A DNA stretch of 64,000 nucleotides from Bog-473 sp963788125 (GCA_963788125.1 CAWBFN010000002.1:806001-870000); one strand, 5' to 3'; positions 8,095-16,813 are shown, numbered from the stretch's first letter. Translations and numbers: made by a program. The notes: generated by a model from the letters alone, not told the origin.

Positions 8095-9747
8095 TCAGTC
8101 GCGGGGCCCGGGCTTGACGAGTTGACCGGAGCGGACCGCGAAGTCGTGCACGCCGTCGACCTGAGTCGGGGTGCCGTTGACCAGGATGTGGCGGATGCCG
8201 GTTGGCTGGTCGGCGGTCAGGCGTTCGGCGCCGGCCGGAAAGTCGGCAGTCCGGCGGGTGGGGCCGGGGGAGACCGTCTCAGGATCGAAGACGACCACAT
8301 CGGCCCAGGCACCCGGCACCAGCCGGCCGCGGTCGGTCATGGCGAAAATGTCGGCCTGTTGGCTGGTGAGACGGCGGACGGCCTCTTCGATCGGCATGAT
8401 GCCGCGATCGCGTACCCAGTTGCCCAGGAAGTCCGTTGCCTGCGGCGCGTCACAAAGCTGGCCGACGTGGGCGCCGGCGTCGGAGAGACCCAGGGTGACG
8501 TGCTCCTGGACCAACAGCCGGGCGACCTCGTCGGTGTCGTCGTTGGCCAAGAAGTTGGCGATGCGCAGCTCGGGCTCTTCGGCCGCGAGATCGAGGAGGG
8601 CATCGAGAGGCCCGACGCCCTGTTCGGTGGCGAGGTCGAGCAGGCGGCGCCCGATGACCTCGGGGTGGTTGACCGACTCGGCGAACACGTAGGTGTCCCA
8701 CCGAGGCGCCATGCGCGTGCTCTCGGCCCACGCATCGAGCACCTTTTGGCGCCACGCAGGATCGGCGTAGGCCTGAACCCGGGCCGCCACCGGTGCCCCG
8801 ATCAGCTCGGCGAAGATCGGGTTGAGGTTGAGCGTGAACGGCTCGGTCATCTTCATCGTGAAGCACAGAGGACGCGGGGATACCTGGGGCCAGACCTGGG
8901 CCCCTCGATCCCAGCCTGACCGGTTCACTTCGAGCAGGCGACGGTGCTGTCCGGTTGGGAATGTGAGGAGGGCTCCGTAGGTGAACGGGACTCCGGTCGC
9001 CAGCTGAAGGTCGTAGAGATCGTCGATGGGGACGTCGCCGGGGGCGAACCCGGCCGCACCCCGCCCTACGGAGCCCAAGGTGGCGAGCAGGGCCTCGAGC
9101 TCCTCTCGTTCGGCAAAGCGGCTCGGAATTCTCTTCCCGCCGGCACCGAAGTGGGTGGGGGCGGAGCTGGTGGCGAAGCCGGCCGCACCGGCCTCGAGCC
9201 CCTCTTTGAGCACGGCTTGCATACGGGTGATCTCCTCGGGTGTCGCCGCCCGCTCATAGGCGTCGTCGCCCATGACGAAGAGACGGAGCGCCGTGTGGCC
9301 GAGGTAGGCGGCGAAGTTCAGGCCGAGGCCGTGTCTCTCGACTGAGGAGAGGTACTCGGGGAAGGTGGAGAAGTCCCAGGGGATGCCGGCCCGGAGAGCG
9401 GAGACGTCCATATCCTCCACGTTCTCGAGGGTGTGGGCGATCAAGTCACGGTGCTCGGAACGGGTGGGCGCGATGGAAAAGCCGCAGTTGCCCGCCACCA
9501 CGGTGGTGACACCGTGGAAGCACGACGGGGTGAGACACGGATCCCAGAACACCTGGGCGTCGTAGTGGGTGTGGATGTCAATGAACCCGGGTGCGACAAC
9601 GTGACCCTCGGCATTGAGCACGCGCTCGCCATCCAACCTTCTACCGATGGCGGTGATGCGCCCACCGTCGATGGCCACGTCGGCTTGGCGGCCCGGCGAA
9701 CCCGTCCCGTCTACGACCGTCCCGCCCCGGATAACCAGCTCGCTCAT
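8095..9747 (-). CDS. N-acyl-D-amino-acid deacylase family amidohydrolase
   Basis: This is a 550-residue amidohydrolase of the D-aminoacylase family. Visible motifs are the N-terminal beta-sandwich start LVIRGGTVVDGTG, the metal-binding PGFIDIHTHYDAQ, the NCG cysteine motif in VVAGNCGFSIAPTRSE, and the late-barrel LSDAGAHVGQLCDAP. Family members deacylate N-acyl-D-amino acids or related amides using a zinc centre bridged by the Cys. The length is usual for the family. It stands alone between convergent and divergent neighbours. The true substrate is not predictable. Confidence 0.88.
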   Translation of the reverse strand: MSELVIRGGTVVDGTGSPGRQADVAIDGGRITAIGRRLDGERVLNAEGHVVAPGFIDIHTHYDAQVFWDPCLTPSCFHGVTTVVAGNCGFSIAPTRSEHRDLIAHTLENVEDMDVSALRAGIPWDFSTFPEYLSSVERHGLGLNFAAYLGHTALRLFVMGDDAYERAATPEEITRMQAVLKEGLEAGAAGFATSSAPTHFGAGGKRIPSRFAEREELEALLATLGSVGRGAAGFAPGDVPIDDLYDLQLATGVPFTYGALLTFPTGQHRRLLEVNRSGWDRGAQVWPQVSPRPLCFTMKMTEPFTLNLNPIFAELIGAPVAARVQAYADPAWRQKVLDAWAESTRMAPRWDTYVFAESVNHPEVIGRRLLDLATEQGVGPLDALLDLAAEEPELRIANFLANDDTDEVARLLVQEHVTLGLSDAGAHVGQLCDAPQATDFLGNWVRDRGIMPIEEAVRRLTSQQADIFAMTDRGRLVPGAWADVVVFDPETVSPGPTRRTADFPAGAERLTADQPTGIRHILVNGTPTQVDGVHDFAVRSGQLVKPGPRD

Positions 9748-9916
9748 GGGATCCCCTCGACCTTGCAGACGTCACTTCCAGAGGACAGGCTACGCCTAAT
9801 CGGGGGTGGCTGACGGTTGGCCGCAGGGGCACTGCGTCGCATCGCGTATCGTCTCGACGTGGACCGCTACGGGCACGAACCGTTGCCGTGACCTTCGTCA
9901 CCCGGCGTGGCACCCC

Positions 9917-10603
9917 ATGAGGTCGTTTCCGGAGGCTCCAACCGTCGATGCGTTTCTCGAAGCCAGCCTGTACGCGGGCTCCGTCCTCGCTTCCGCCGCT
10001 GTCCGGCTCGCCTGGGCTGATCCGAGCGCGCTGGAGATGATGACGGTGGGCGACATAGGCGGTCACATGTTCCTGGTCGTCCGCCGTGTGGGCAAGCGTC
10101 TCGAGAGCGCCCACGAGGCAGACGGGCAGGCCCACGCCTCCGGGCAGGCCCACGCTTCCGGGCAGGCCCACGCTTCCGGGCAGGCGGGCTGGGCGTGGAC
10201 GCCGGTACACACGACGGCGGACCTGGAACTCCCCGAGCACCGACAGGTGAGGACGGACGGAGCGCACGTCGCCGCGTGGGGGTGGGAGGAGGTTCACAAC
10301 GCCTACAACGCCCGGGTTCGATACGTCGGCGAGCTCCTGCACTTGGGACTGCCGGTGGCGACGGGCGTGGCGGGACACGACCTCCCCTTCTCCGCGTACC
10401 TCGCGACACGCGTCGTCGAATTGGTCGTCCACACCGATGATCTGATCTGCAGCGTGGGGCTCGGCGGCACTCCACCAAACCTGGCGCTCACCACCGCCCT
10501 CGACGCCCTGGTCGACGGTTCCCGATCGGTGCACGGTGACCTCGCCGTGCTCCGAGCTCTCTCGCGACCCGAGCGCGCCCCGGGCCACATCAGCGTGTTC
10601 TAG
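9917..10603 (+). CDS. maleylpyruvate isomerase/DinB-like protein (MDMPI family)
   Basis: The protein has 228 residues from the ATG at 9917. Residues 1-60 show the MDMPI N-terminal four-helix pattern with TVGDIGGHMFLVVRR (metal-ligand His region). The later RVVELVVHTDDL matches the family's conserved HxxDL-like motif. In actinobacteria these metal-binding proteins often use mycothiol. No good ribosome binding site is seen, and an open frame extends 37 codons upstream without similarity, so the start is uncertain. Residues ~70-90 contain a tandem hexapeptide repeat GQAHAS, encoded by an 18-bp DNA repeat and inserted in a loop between the helix bundle and the rest. Confidence 0.78.
   Translation: MRSFPEAPTVDAFLEASLYAGSVLASAAVRLAWADPSALEMMTVGDIGGHMFLVVRRVGKRLESAHEADGQAHASGQAHASGQAHASGQAGWAWTPVHTTADLELPEHRQVRTDGAHVAAWGWEEVHNAYNARVRYVGELLHLGLPVATGVAGHDLPFSAYLATRVVELVVHTDDLICSVGLGGTPPNLALTTALDALVDGSRSVHGDLAVLRALSRPERAPGHISVF
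10124..10185 (+). repeat. 18-bp in-frame minisatellite, about 3.4 copies
   Basis: The unit GGGCAGGCCCACGCTTCC occurs at 10124-10141 (one C/T change), 10142-10159 and 10160-10177, followed by a partial unit to 10185. Each unit adds six codons (GQAHAS) to the MDMPI-like protein. Near-identity of the copies shows recent expansion. Confidence 0.95.
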
Positions 10604-10662
10604 TGTCGCATTGCCACCTGGTTCCCGCGCACGACGTCAGGACTGGCGTCCCTCCGGAGACA

Positions 10663-11031
10663 TCAGAAATTGAGGGCGAACCAGACCGCCCGGCAGTCAC
10701 TGCGAGATTCGATGCCCCATGAGGAAACCGCGGTGTCCAAGAGGGCCAAGGTCCACCCGCGAGTTCTCAGTGGTTCGACGCGTCGACGCAACGAGTCCGT
10801 GGCCCTCACCTCGACGTAGATGTGGCCCTCCCGTGTGTCGATAAAGAGTTGGGGATCGGCATCGGCATCGATCATGGCGTCTGCGACCAACTCCGAAGTG
10901 AGCAAGGCCGCACGATCCACGGCCTCGTCATTCGCACCGTGCAGTGTCGTGCGCACGATTTTGCCAGCGTACGCCGGATGCTCGGCACGGATGGTGAACC
11001 TGCTGCCCACGATGGGCACGTCCTTCTTCAT
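10663..11031 (-). CDS. RsbW/HATPase-like protein, degenerate ATP site
   Basis: This 122-residue protein has the layout of the small HATPase_c_2 (anti-sigma/serine kinase-like) proteins common in actinobacteria: LLTSELVADAM near the N-box position, then RTRGWTLALLDTAV and VWFAL at the end. The usual N-box Asn is Asp here (ELVADAM versus ELVTNAV), and the DxGxG loop is replaced by RATDSLRRR. ATP binding is therefore probably lost or altered. The ATG lies inside the first copy of a 23-bp tandem duplication that also carries the stop of the upstream membrane protein gene, so the two genes are probably co-transcribed. Confidence 0.65.
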   Translation of the reverse strand: MKKDVPIVGSRFTIRAEHPAYAGKIVRTTLHGANDEAVDRAALLTSELVADAMIDADADPQLFIDTREGHIYVEVRATDSLRRRVEPLRTRGWTLALLDTAVSSWGIESRSDCRAVWFALNF

Positions 11032-11072
11032 TGGCTAATCCCCACCGAATTCATTGGCTAATCCCCACCGAA
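11027..11072. repeat. perfect 23-bp tandem duplication at a gene junction
   Basis: The 23 bases at 11027-11049 are repeated exactly at 11050-11072. Each copy carries, on the minus strand, a GGTGGGGA sequence, a TAG and an ATG. The outer copy supplies the stop of the membrane protein (ends FGGD). The inner copy supplies the leader and ATG of the RsbW-like gene. The ATG of the outer copy would make only an eight-residue peptide. Confidence 0.95.
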
Positions 11073-11273
11073 AATCCAGAAGACAAGAACTACTGCACTA
11101 CTGACGATGATGATCGGACTCAGTCCCGGCGCAGGAATTGATCTTGACAGCGACAGGATGGCCAGGAATGCAACGATGAGGACGACGGTAACCCACCCTG
11201 GTTCTTCGCGGGACGACTGACGTTCCCTCGAGGCCGCTGGGTGAGCCAAACCGTCACTCTCGTGTTGATTCAT
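11058..11273 (-). CDS. small hypothetical membrane protein
   Basis: This is a 71-residue protein starting at MNQHESDGLAHPAAS. The charged N-terminal half is followed by two hydrophobic segments, around residues 29-42 (WVTVVLIVAFLAIL) and 50-67 (LSPIIIVSSAVVLVFWIF). No family is recognised. An open frame continues upstream to 11450, but that extension has no recognisable character, so the shorter form is preferred. It lies directly upstream of the RsbW-like gene on the same strand and could be its membrane partner; that is speculation from position. Confidence 0.5.
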   Translation of the reverse strand: MNQHESDGLAHPAASRERQSSREEPGWVTVVLIVAFLAILSLSRSIPAPGLSPIIIVSSAVVLVFWIFGGD

Positions 11274-11627
11274 CGTCCATTTCGCTGCGTCATGGCCGAG
11301 AGGGCGGGCGACGACGGGGAATTGGGGAGACCCCGCCGTCGCCTGGGCACGCGTGAGCCTTGCATCACCGTGCTCCGATTGACGCGGCTTCGGGTCGAGT
11401 GGGAGGTACTTCTCGACCCGAATCGGTATGCGCCCATGCGTCAACGCCATTGGAGTCCACCATAGAAGCGTCAGATGAACGAGCCGCGAAGCAGTTGCGA
11501 CCGGGACGCGTGGCGGAGATGAATTCTCTGGGTCCGGATCATCCCTACATGAGCCACCCCCCCGATTGCCTTCTTCACGAGAACCGGGAGAGAAGTCTCC
11601 CGAGGGCGCGTTTCAGCCCCGGAGGCT
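11274..11627. other. 354-bp stretch without a supported gene
   Basis: Overlapping short frames are present on both strands, none with family similarity. An upstream extension of the small membrane protein (to 11450) is possible but unsupported. No hairpin or clear promoter was recognised. Confidence 0.5.
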
Positions 11628-12035
11628 CTACAGGTAGGTATTCATGGCCGAGAGCGACGGATCGGCGACACCGGTGGCGAAGATGTCAACCATCGTGCAG
11701 CCCTCTGGTCCAGCGACCAGCGGCCCATACGTGGTGCCGGCGTTGACCACCCGCATGCTCCCAACAGTGTGCTCCCGTCGGGTTATCTCGATGGAGCCCT
11801 CCACCACGAGCGAGCAGTAGTCGGCATGGTGGTAGTGGGGACCGACCACCGCCCCGGGCTCGTATTTGGCAATCACGATGGTCGTCCCCGCCCCGGTTTC
11901 GTCGATGCTGAGACTGACCGTCGAGTGCGACAGTTTCTTCACCGGGTCGTACGACCACTCTCCAGGTTCATTCCAGGTGAAGGACCGCTGCCCCTTCTTC
12001 CTACGGGGCGCCGGCTCAGGCACACTACGCTCCAT
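11628..12035 (-). CDS. cupin domain protein
   Basis: This 135-residue single cupin has motif 1 PGAVVGPHYHHADYCSLVVEG, which carries the metal-binding histidines, and a weaker motif 2 in the stretch ending YGPLVAGPEG. Its small size and isolated motif pair are typical of metal-binding cupins of unknown substrate next to catabolic genes. It is followed on the same strand, beyond a short gap, by the RsbW-like pair and preceded by the HAD gene. The ATG at 12035 has GGAGG about seven bases upstream. Confidence 0.8.
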   Translation of the reverse strand: MERSVPEPAPRRKKGQRSFTWNEPGEWSYDPVKKLSHSTVSLSIDETGAGTTIVIAKYEPGAVVGPHYHHADYCSLVVEGSIEITRREHTVGSMRVVNAGTTYGPLVAGPEGCTMVDIFATGVADPSLSAMNTYL

Positions 12036-12078
12036 TGCGACCTCCTTCGTGACTCGGGGCGAGGTTACCTGTGCCGGT

Positions 12079-12831
12079 TCAGTCCGGGGGTCCGGCCCAG
12101 TCGGAGTGCGGATCGGAGGCCGGGAACGACTCGATCTCCTCCTCGTCGAGCCGCCTCTCGAACCGGCCGCCGCGTCGGTCGTCGAGTCGGTCGATCATGT
12201 CCACGGTGATGTCCGTAAGGCTCGTGACGGTGAGGTCGGCTTGACGGAGCACGTCCTCACCTAGTGGATATTCAGGGTTGGGGACGGCAACCGTTCGCAG
12301 TCCCGCGGCAACGGCGGAGCGAACTCCGTTGGCGGAGTCCTCCACCGCCACGCAGGACTCGGGTGGACAGCCCAGCCGGTGGGCCGCTTCGAGGTAGACG
12401 TCCGGCCAAGGTTTGCCCCGAGGCACCTCTTCTGACGACACGGTGATCTGAAACATGTCACGGAGGCCGGCGAGGTCGAGCACCGTGTCGATGACCTGCC
12501 GGTTCGCCGACGATGCGACGGCCAGGGGCCATCGCGACCCGAGCCGCCGCACTGCCTCTACTGCTCCGGGAAGGAGCGGCAGGTGCCGCTCGTAGTGGTC
12601 GATGAGGCTCTGCACCACCAGGTCAGAAATCTCCTCCCGTCGGAGGCGCACGCCCAGGGTGTCTCGCATGTAGGCGGACCACTCCGGAGAGCTCATGCCC
12701 TGCATGGCAGAGGTGGCCTCCTCCCGCCAGCGTCCAGCGTGCTCGGCGGCCACCTGCCTCCGGGCTTGGTCCCAGAGCTGCTCCGAGTCGACGAGGACAC
12801 CGTCGAGGTCGAACACCACTGCCTCGATCAT
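12079..12831 (-). CDS. HAD superfamily sugar-phosphatase/beta-phosphoglucomutase-like hydrolase
   Basis: This 250-residue HAD subclass IA protein has the nucleophile motif VFDLDGVLVDSE at the N-terminus, motif II VASSANR, motif III Lys in PRGKPWPDVYLEAA, and the acidic motif IV VAVEDSANG. Such enzymes dephosphorylate or isomerise small sugar phosphates. The ATG at 12831 begins exactly at the domain; the longer frame upstream is antisense to the SDR gene's coding and is ignored. The C-terminus carries an extra tail with ESFPASDPHSDWAG, a short motif known from many unrelated actinobacterial proteins and not part of the HAD fold. Confidence 0.88.
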   Translation of the reverse strand: MIEAVVFDLDGVLVDSEQLWDQARRQVAAEHAGRWREEATSAMQGMSSPEWSAYMRDTLGVRLRREEISDLVVQSLIDHYERHLPLLPGAVEAVRRLGSRWPLAVASSANRQVIDTVLDLAGLRDMFQITVSSEEVPRGKPWPDVYLEAAHRLGCPPESCVAVEDSANGVRSAVAAGLRTVAVPNPEYPLGEDVLRQADLTVTSLTDITVDMIDRLDDRRGGRFERRLDEEEIESFPASDPHSDWAGPPD

Positions 12832-12857
12832 GGTTCTCAGTTTCGCAGGGCAGGTGC

Positions 12858-13760
12858 TCAGGCCGACGTACGGGGGCCGAGCGGCCAAGACACCCCGGTC
12901 AGTTGCTCGGACAACTCCCACAGGCCTCGGGCCGTCACGACGTCGAGAGCTCGCGGGGCCGGGACGTTGACGGCGGGATGCCCCCGCATGTGCCGGATCC
13001 CGTTCGGCCCGATGTAGGTGCCCCCGGCGACGTCCGTCGTGGCGGCGAAGAGGGTCGGCAGCGCCCCCATGGCGTCGCTCTGCGCGATGAGCCGGTTGCC
13101 GATGGCCGCGGCGAGGTTGGAGATCGGGTTGCCGCTCCGGCCCTGCAGGTTGGTGGCGGCGTACCCGGGATGCGCGGCGACGGCCCGGACCGGCGATCGG
13201 GTCTCGGTGAGGCGCCGCTCGAGCTCGAGGACGAACAACAGGTTGGCCAGCTTGGACTGCGAGTAGGCCGCCCACGGCTTGTAGGAGCGGTGCTCCCAGT
13301 CGAGGTCGTCGAGGTCGATCTTCCCGTTGCGGTGCAGATCCGACGACACGACGACGACCCGGTCGGTGATGTGGGGCAGCAGCAGGTTCGTGAGAGCGAA
13401 GTGTCCGAGATGATTGGTCCCGATCTGCAGCTCGAACCCGTCGACGGTGCGCGCTTCGGGGGTGGCCATGATCCCGGCGTTGTCCACGAGAATGTCGAGC
13501 GGCCCCTCGGTGGCTTCGGCGAAGGACCGGACCGAGCCCAGGTCGGCGAGATCGAGTTCCCTGACGGTGACGTCGCCGGTCATGGCTGCTGCCGCCGCAT
13601 CGCCTTTGGCTGTGTCGCGCACGGCAAGAGTGACCGCAGCGCCGGCGCGGGCGAGTTCGAGCGCGGCCACGCGACCGATGCCGCTGTTCGCGCCGGTGAC
13701 GATGGCGGTGCGCCCGTGCAGATCGGGCAGGTCGGCGGCGGTCCAGCCCGAGGGGCTCAT
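12858..13760 (-). CDS. short-chain dehydrogenase/reductase (retinol dehydrogenase-like)
   Basis: This 300-residue classical-extended SDR has the cofactor motif TGANSGIG, DNAG and the catalytic YSQSK. A TNHLGHFALTNLLLP stretch is typical of the retinol dehydrogenase/WWOX-like SDR group. It reduces or oxidises a carbonyl or alcohol with NAD(P). It is divergent from the TetR gene at 13835, with a 43-bp palindromic region between them, so it is very probably regulated by that TetR. The HAD gene follows on the same strand after 26 bases. Confidence 0.88.
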   Translation of the reverse strand: MSPSGWTAADLPDLHGRTAIVTGANSGIGRVAALELARAGAAVTLAVRDTAKGDAAAAAMTGDVTVRELDLADLGSVRSFAEATEGPLDILVDNAGIMATPEARTVDGFELQIGTNHLGHFALTNLLLPHITDRVVVVSSDLHRNGKIDLDDLDWEHRSYKPWAAYSQSKLANLLFVLELERRLTETRSPVRAVAAHPGYAATNLQGRSGNPISNLAAAIGNRLIAQSDAMGALPTLFAATTDVAGGTYIGPNGIRHMRGHPAVNVPAPRALDVVTARGLWELSEQLTGVSWPLGPRTSA

Positions 13761-13764
13761 GGCA

Positions 13765-13807
13765 CCAATGTAGGCGATGACAACAATGATGTCAACGCCT
13801 ACATTGG
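13765..13807. promoter_or_regulatory. TetR-type palindromic operator in divergent promoter region
   Basis: Arms 13765-13782 and 13790-13807 form an 18-bp inverted repeat with a single mismatch around a seven-base spacer; the core arm reads CAATGTAGGCGATGACA. It begins four bases before the SDR start codon and ends 28 bases before the TetR start, so a bound repressor would cover both promoters. A TACCCT box at 13823-13828 lies six bases before the TetR ATG. Confidence 0.8.
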
Positions 13808-13834
13808 CAGCCGAGTCAACGGTACCCTGTGGGT

Positions 13835-14419
13835 ATGCAGCCCTACCATCACGGGAATCTGCGCACGGTCCTCTTGGAACAGGCCGAAGAGACGCTCCGC
13901 GCCGGAGGCATCGATGCCCTCTCGCTGCGAGAGCTGGCCCGGGCCGCGGGTGTCAGTCACGGCGCCCCCCGCCGGCATTTTGCCGACCGTCAGGCTCTTC
14001 TCGACGCACTGGCGGTGCGGGGCTACGAACGATTGGGCGCTGAGCTGCGAGCCGCCCTCGGCGGCTCGTCACCGTCGCCCGACGCCCGGGTCACCGCGCT
14101 GGCGCGCGCCTACGCCGACTTCGTCACCGGTTCGGGAGAGCTGCTGGCGCTCATGTTCGCCGGCAAGCACGCCGACCCCGACGGCTTGGTCCATCGGGCC
14201 AGTGAGGCCGCCCTCGAACCCTGGCAGGATGTGTTCCGTGAGGCGGGCGCGACCGACGGGATCGGGGGGCCCGTCGAGGTGCTCGGGATGGCCGTCTTCA
14301 GCGCCGTGCACGGCCTAGCGGTGCTGGTCAACGCCGGCGTGACCCCCGCCGACGGTCTCCATGCGGCCGTGGCCGACATGACGGAACGCATCCTCCGGGG
14401 ATCCCGGATCACCGTCTAG
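13835..14419 (+). CDS. TetR/AcrR family transcriptional regulator
   Basis: This TetR protein has about 194 residues. The N-terminal helix-turn-helix contains ALSLRELARAAGVSHGAPRRHFADR, the typical TetR recognition region, and the body is all-helical. The N-terminus MQPYHHGNLR is characteristic of a common TetR subgroup and supports the ATG at 13835 over the in-frame GTG six bases earlier. A TACCCT -10-like box ends six bases before the ATG, and no ribosome binding site is present, so a leaderless mRNA is likely. It is divergent from an SDR gene across the operator at 13765-13807, its probable target. Confidence 0.88.
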   Translation: MQPYHHGNLRTVLLEQAEETLRAGGIDALSLRELARAAGVSHGAPRRHFADRQALLDALAVRGYERLGAELRAALGGSSPSPDARVTALARAYADFVTGSGELLALMFAGKHADPDGLVHRASEAALEPWQDVFREAGATDGIGGPVEVLGMAVFSAVHGLAVLVNAGVTPADGLHAAVADMTERILRGSRITV

Positions 14420-14518
14420 CCCACACCGACTGAGGCCACCGCCTCTCCTTGTGTGGAGCCGTGGCGGCGCGGGTCTGTACGATCCGAGGAGTACCGCAGT
14501 GGGGGAGGAGAGATATCT

Positions 14519-16813
14519 GTGGAGACTGCTGAGCACGGACCGCTGCAGGGCCTGCGGGTTCTCGAGCTCTCCGACGGTGTCGCGGCCGCCTTCTGCGCCA
14601 AACTTCTCTCCGACCTTGGGGCCGAGGTCCTGATGGTCGAGCCGCCCGGAGGTCAGACTCTTCGATCGGCCGAGCCTCGTCGTCATGACGGTCTGAGCGC
14701 TCGCTTCTTGTACTTGAGCACCGGGAAGCACAGCATCGTGCTGGGCGGAACCGGTGAAAACGACGACGGGCGGCTAAGAGAGCTGATCGGTGAGGCGCAC
14801 CTTTTCGTCACCGACGCCGAACCGGCACGTGCGGAGTCGCTTGCGTGCGGCGCAACCGACACGGTGGTCCTCTGCCTGCGCCCCTTCGGTTCGACCGGGC
14901 CCAACGCCGGACACAAGGCCCACCACCTGACGTTGTTCCACTCTTCGGGTGAGGGTTCCACACTGCCCAGCGGGCTGGGATGGGAACTGTTCCCCGATCG
15001 GGCTCCCGTTCAGCTCGGCAGCGAGATCGGCTACTTCGATGCCGGGTGGAACGCAGCGGTCGCGGGACTGGCGGCATGTTACGGCGCCCTTCGTTCGGGC
15101 GGAGGGGAATGGGTCGACGTGTCGTTGCAGGAGTCGATGATCTCGTTGAACAGAACCCGGCTGAACCGATTCCTGAACGAGGGGGTGAATGTTGGTCGGG
15201 AGAAGAGCCGCTACGGAATCACGGGACAGCTGCGCTGCTCGGACGGCTGGGCCGCCGTCATCGGCATCAGGGAAGAGCAGTGGGACCGCCTCGTCGCGCT
15301 TCCCGAGGGGGCCGAGTTTCGCGACGCCGGCTTCAGTACCGCCGAGGCCCGCGCCCGGGAGGTCGCCCGGCTGGGCCAGATCCTCGCCGCGTGGTGCGCG
15401 GCGCGCCCGAAGGCCGAGGTGGCACGGGTCTTGTCGGCCATTGGCGCACCCGCAGGGATCTTTGCCGATCCGGCGGACCTCCTGGCCAGCGAACAACTCG
15501 CCCACCGGGGGTTCTTTCACCAGATCGGCGACGGCCACGGCGGCTCCGTCACCGTGCCAGGTGCGCCCTACCGGCTGTCCCGCACGCCCGTGGTGCTGGG
15601 GCCGTCGCCGGAGCTCGGCTCCTCACGCGGGTTCACGCCGCGTACCGCCGAACCCGCAACGGGAATGACCGGTGAGGGCGGGCGGATGCTCGAGGGGATC
15701 CGTGTCCTCGACTTCACCTGGGCCGCCGCCGGACCATACGCCACGCTGTTACTCGCTCTGCTCGGTGCCGATGTCGTGAAGGTCGAGTCCACCAAACGCC
15801 TCGACCCGGCGCGCACGGGGTTCATTGCCCACTACGAGGGCACTGAGCGCTCGCCGATCTTCAATGAGCTCAATCTGAACAAACGCTCCGTTGAGGTGGA
15901 CCTGACGCAACCCGAAGGCGCATCGATGGTCAAGCTACTGGCCGGCGACGTCGACATTGTGGTCGACAACTTCCGTCCGGGCGTGATGGCGCGGTTCGGC
16001 CTCGGTCCCACCGACCTCCTCGACCGCCATCCACACCTCATCGTGGCATCATCGTCGGCCAACGGGTCAACGGGACCCGAAGCGATGGGCGCCGGACTGG
16101 CGGGCATCTTTGCCGCGTCGGGCGGTCTCAGCGAACAGACGGGGTACGCGGACGGACCTCCCACCCAACTTTCCGATCCGATGGACTATCGCGTGGGCAC
16201 GGCCCTCGCGGTCGGCATCCTCGCCGCACTGCTGGATCGCGCCCGGACCGGTATGGGCCAACATGTCGACTTCTCCTCCTGTGAGGTCTTCGCCGCCAGC
16301 GCGCCCGATGCCCTGCTCGCACACGTCATCGGAGTTCCGTGGCAGGCGCGGCTCGCAAACGGTCACCCGACGATGTCGCCCCACGACGTCTATCCGTGCG
16401 CTGGCGGCGAATGGGTGGCCATCGCGGCTGACGACCAGGAGAAACATGCTCTGCATCTCGTACTTGAAGGTGCGGCGGAGGCGTCGGACGAGGCCATCCA
16501 TGCGTGGACCGCCACACGTGGGGCCCACGCCGCCGCCGCCGCCCTGCGTGCCGCCGGCGTGCCCGCCAGCCCCGTAATGAGCTTTGCCGAGCTCGCGGCG
16601 GATCCGCACCTGGCGGCCAGAGCGCTCTTCGTCGACGTCGACCATCCCGTCCTCGGAAGGCAGCGGGTGATGCGAGCGCCATGGCGGTTCTCGGACTGGG
16701 AGTGTCCGGTGCACCGCGCAGGTCCATTCTTGGGCGCTGACACCGACGAGGTATTCGGCGGGATCCGCGGTGTACCGCCGATGGGGCGAGGGCGATCAGA
16801 GGTGAGCCGGTGA
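14519..16813 (+). CDS. CoA-transferase family III (CaiB/BaiF), fused two-domain
   Basis: This protein of about 764 residues is made of two CaiB/BaiF modules in tandem. Module 1 begins LQGLRVLELSDGVAAAFC and ends near residue 370. Module 2 begins LEGIRVLDFTWAAAGPYATL at about residue 390. Each half keeps an Asp at the expected acyl-carrying position: GYFDAGWN in the first and DPMDYRVG in the second. These enzymes move CoA between carboxylic acids. The GTG at 14519 is preferred because GGAGGAG lies eight bases upstream and the domain starts soon after; an earlier GTG at 14453 lacks this. The stop overlaps the start of the next gene by four bases. Confidence 0.85.
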   Translation: METAEHGPLQGLRVLELSDGVAAAFCAKLLSDLGAEVLMVEPPGGQTLRSAEPRRHDGLSARFLYLSTGKHSIVLGGTGENDDGRLRELIGEAHLFVTDAEPARAESLACGATDTVVLCLRPFGSTGPNAGHKAHHLTLFHSSGEGSTLPSGLGWELFPDRAPVQLGSEIGYFDAGWNAAVAGLAACYGALRSGGGEWVDVSLQESMISLNRTRLNRFLNEGVNVGREKSRYGITGQLRCSDGWAAVIGIREEQWDRLVALPEGAEFRDAGFSTAEARAREVARLGQILAAWCAARPKAEVARVLSAIGAPAGIFADPADLLASEQLAHRGFFHQIGDGHGGSVTVPGAPYRLSRTPVVLGPSPELGSSRGFTPRTAEPATGMTGEGGRMLEGIRVLDFTWAAAGPYATLLLALLGADVVKVESTKRLDPARTGFIAHYEGTERSPIFNELNLNKRSVEVDLTQPEGASMVKLLAGDVDIVVDNFRPGVMARFGLGPTDLLDRHPHLIVASSSANGSTGPEAMGAGLAGIFAASGGLSEQTGYADGPPTQLSDPMDYRVGTALAVGILAALLDRARTGMGQHVDFSSCEVFAASAPDALLAHVIGVPWQARLANGHPTMSPHDVYPCAGGEWVAIAADDQEKHALHLVLEGAAEASDEAIHAWTATRGAHAAAAALRAAGVPASPVMSFAELAADPHLAARALFVDVDHPVLGRQRVMRAPWRFSDWECPVHRAGPFLGADTDEVFGGIRGVPPMGRGRSEVSR

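Noticed and set aside
10124..10185. CRISPR-like repeat
   Set aside because: The units are directly adjacent with no spacers and in frame with a gene; it is a minisatellite.
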